6,369 nucleotides of DNA. It comes from Anaerolineales bacterium. GTDB lineage: Bacteria > Chloroflexota > Anaerolineae > Anaerolineales > Villigracilaceae. Location: contig JAICRQ010000209.1 in the NCBI GenBank assembly GCA_025966435.1, positions 1-6,369 of the forward strand, in the 5' to 3' direction. Below the pieces are notes generated by a model that was not told the DNA's origin, ran no database searches, and saw only the letters and a list, made by a program, of their open reading frames with translations. The position numbers and the translations under genes are program-made. Below are positions 6,101-6,369 of this stretch, piece after piece. Numbering within the stretch: the stretch's first letter is position 1; each line of letters opens with the position of its first letter.

Positions 6101-6369
6101 CAGGATGAAATGCTCCAATATGGAGCACTCACGATTCCTCGTAGCGAAAATGAAGAGGATCAGAACGAGAGCTTTCTAGGCGTACCGATTTTAACCGCCG
6201 ATGACGTCATTGGCACAATTTCAGTTCAAAGCTATCAGCAACATGCATTCAACAGCGATCATCTTCGTCTGCTGCAAACCCTTGCCAATTCGATGAGCGT
6301 TGCACTTGAGAACGCACGTCTCTTTGACGAAACCCAACGCTTGCTCAAAGAGACAGAGCAGCGCGCCGC
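3116..6369 (+). CDS. membrane-anchored multi-GAF sensor protein with V4R-like N-terminal domain; 3' end outside window
   Basis: The frame runs 1084 codons from a well-supported ATG to the window edge without a stop. Residues about 85-265 form a mixed helical/strand domain ending in CQANGDPCCEW (Cys252, 259, 260). That ending recalls the C-x-x-x-G...C close of V4R/4-vinyl-reductase-type ligand-binding domains, and the assignment is by resemblance only. Residues 277-296 and 299-318 are two hydrophobic helices separated by a tiny loop (SR), which would make a membrane hairpin with both flanking regions on the cytoplasmic side. A charged coiled coil (about 323-372) follows. Then come four GAF domains at about 370-528, 553-708, 729-886 and 907-1065, each ending in a core such as GTPLITKGRCVGVLGVDN (GAF1) or LLYAPIIGTGRTLGLIGIED (GAF2) followed by a connector helix. 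GAF domains bind small ligands or mediate dimer signalling. The output domain, which in such proteins may be a histidine kinase, nucleotide cyclase, GGDEF or phosphatase, is off the window, so the activity is unknown. The gene has its own promoter. Confidence 0.88.
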   Translation, partial: MAKKTSQANNNLLIVSNRERSQEYQVELTSELRQMKRRPFGVGVDGQPIAESNGKLIVTGIHYMQELVGKRAMQNAPSDANPDQIRVLVSQAQSDALDQLVAMLNMAIPEKRFYVTREYLLNESNNYTYEFDLFVADYCRVISRNPNFYFDVGTRSIPASIAALLRPLGVQRTYSLLPVYTAKFIRADIRMIDMTSTSARVQWYANKQLEGIPPEHHLPYIRYACKRFQGAYAVIPSRIFNRHMAEVREISCQANGDPCCEWQFTWQPSQEGSGRFPVLLGSILALSFLTYIAFAISRGAWLALFAILPVAIALWHWIENRRLHGELDQKTALLQEQRDLTEEEYDNSERARAELQLVNIALTNRVEELTMLHKVGDTLGRTTDLEELLDKSLKVVISSLRFDRALLMLVDEKRQLLTGTRTMGADQKVSAFAGQLEFSLSDQNYDLVKLAHDDEPHHYRNLDREGNEENKALAQALGVKEWLGTPLITKGRCVGVLGVDNGVSQRPIAAENLSLLFTVGTQIAAAIESAQLFQTLERRVEERTEQLQERVSELQIINSIQQGIASNLDFQGIINLVGDKLREVFQAANLVINWYDDQANLRHFLYNYENGKHITLPPVPSNPVARERFFKTGKPFVVNSVAEARELKVTPVHGADSFGKSLLYAPIIGTGRTLGLIGIEDYERENAFGESEIRLVTTVAASLGTALENARLFDETQRLLKETEQRNAELAIINSVQQGLASRLEMQDIYDLVGEKIREVFDAQVVTVNSFDTEKQLSILRYGVEKGKRFHSEPYTLTQGHYNLIKTRQPLLIKENWGERMREYGFSINIVPGTEAPKSTVIVPLIVNSEVKGSVSLQNVDRENAFSEADARLLTTLANSMSVALENARLFDETQRLLKETEERNAELAIINRIQEGLARKLDFQGIVDLIGDKVREIFHADTVSVGMYDSQQDRVHHNYYVDRGQRVAFAEGPAPRPSLTAVVIDQRSPLLIGTQDEMLQYGALTIPRSENEEDQNESFLGVPILTADDVIGTISVQSYQQHAFNSDHLRLLQTLANSMSVALENARLFDETQRLLKETEQRA
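5231..5317 (+). repeat. inter-GAF connector helix, copy 1 (between GAF2 and GAF3)
   Basis: This encodes ALENARLFDETQRLLKETE followed by QRNAELAIIN. It is predicted to be a charged amphipathic helix joining two GAF domains. In protein it differs from copy 2 at only one of 29 residues (Gln versus Glu), although 18 of the 29 codons differ. Confidence 0.85.
5765..5851 (+). repeat. inter-GAF connector helix, copy 2 (between GAF3 and GAF4)
   Basis: This is the same connector as at 5231-5317, with the single change Gln to Glu (KETEER). Including the preceding TLANSMSV, the stretch through KETE is identical over 27 residues to the one at the end of GAF4. Confidence 0.85.
6302..6369 (+). repeat. inter-GAF connector helix, copy 3, cut by window end
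   Basis: ALENARLFDETQRLLKETE is followed by QRA and the window edge. The copy follows GAF4, which implies that another domain, possibly a fifth GAF, begins soon after the edge. Confidence 0.8.

Larger units (their letters stand above)
4772..6369 (+). repeat. tandem in-gene repeat of GAF-plus-connector modules
   Basis: Within the receptor gene a module beginning with EL(Q/A)IIN recurs at 4772, 5300 and 5834, giving periods of 528 and 534 bases. The AxENARLF-type module ends recur at 4697 (variant IESAQLF), 5237, 5771 and 6308, spaced 540, 534 and 537 bases. Each unit is one GAF domain of about 155-160 residues plus a helical connector. The GAF interiors differ considerably between units while the connectors stay almost constant. 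The array probably arose by internal duplication and may continue past the right edge. Confidence 0.85.

Noticed and set aside
6201..6210. ATGACGTCAT palindrome as a second operator
   Set aside because: It lies in the middle of GAF4 coding sequence, encoding part of ADDVIGT, with no promoter nearby. Chance is the simpler explanation.
4772..6369. CRISPR array or mobile-element repeat
   Set aside because: The periodicity of about 530 bases is a protein-domain repeat in frame within one gene. There are no short identical repeats with spacers, no inverted ends and no transposase.

Overview
The window reads as a piece of a bacterial chromosome, most likely from Chloroflexota (Anaerolineae-like). 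That placement is an inference from two things. One is the style of the last gene: a very long receptor of tandem GAF domains joined by an ALENARLFDETQRLL-type helix, which I associate with Anaerolineae. The other is a corrinoid methyl-transfer gene set of the kind common in anaerobes. No marker gene confirms it. All four genes lie on the plus strand, coding is dense, and no stretch over 100 bases lacks a gene.

Bases 1-3034 hold three genes that look like one transcription unit for corrinoid-dependent methyl transfer. They are the C-terminal part of a RACo-type ATP-dependent reductive activator of corrinoid proteins (cut by the left edge), a stand-alone homocysteine S-methyltransferase-type domain with its three zinc cysteines intact, and a UroD-superfamily methyltransferase of the MtaA/MtbA/CmuA type rather than heme HemE. 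In the expected scheme a methyl group from an unknown donor goes onto a corrinoid protein and is then passed to a thiol or another acceptor, while RACo rescues corrinoid that has oxidised to Co(II). The corrinoid protein and the primary methyltransferase are not in the window. The UroD-type protein has Ser where the zinc-binding His of the family's HxC motif is normally found.

Bases 3035-3115 carry a good sigma70-type promoter (TTGACG, 17 bases, TATGAT) whose -35 box lies in a 10-base perfect palindrome, followed by a strong ribosome binding site. So the next gene probably has its own start of transcription.

Bases 3116-6369 are one uninterrupted reading frame, still open at the right edge after 1084 codons. 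It encodes an N-terminal domain resembling V4R/4-vinyl-reductase ligand-binding domains, a two-helix membrane hairpin, a coiled coil and at least four GAF domains. The output domain lies beyond the window. The connector between GAF domains is repeated almost unchanged in protein while its codons have diverged heavily, so it appears to be under strong selection at the protein level. Whether this receptor controls the neighbouring methyl-transfer genes cannot be told from the sequence.
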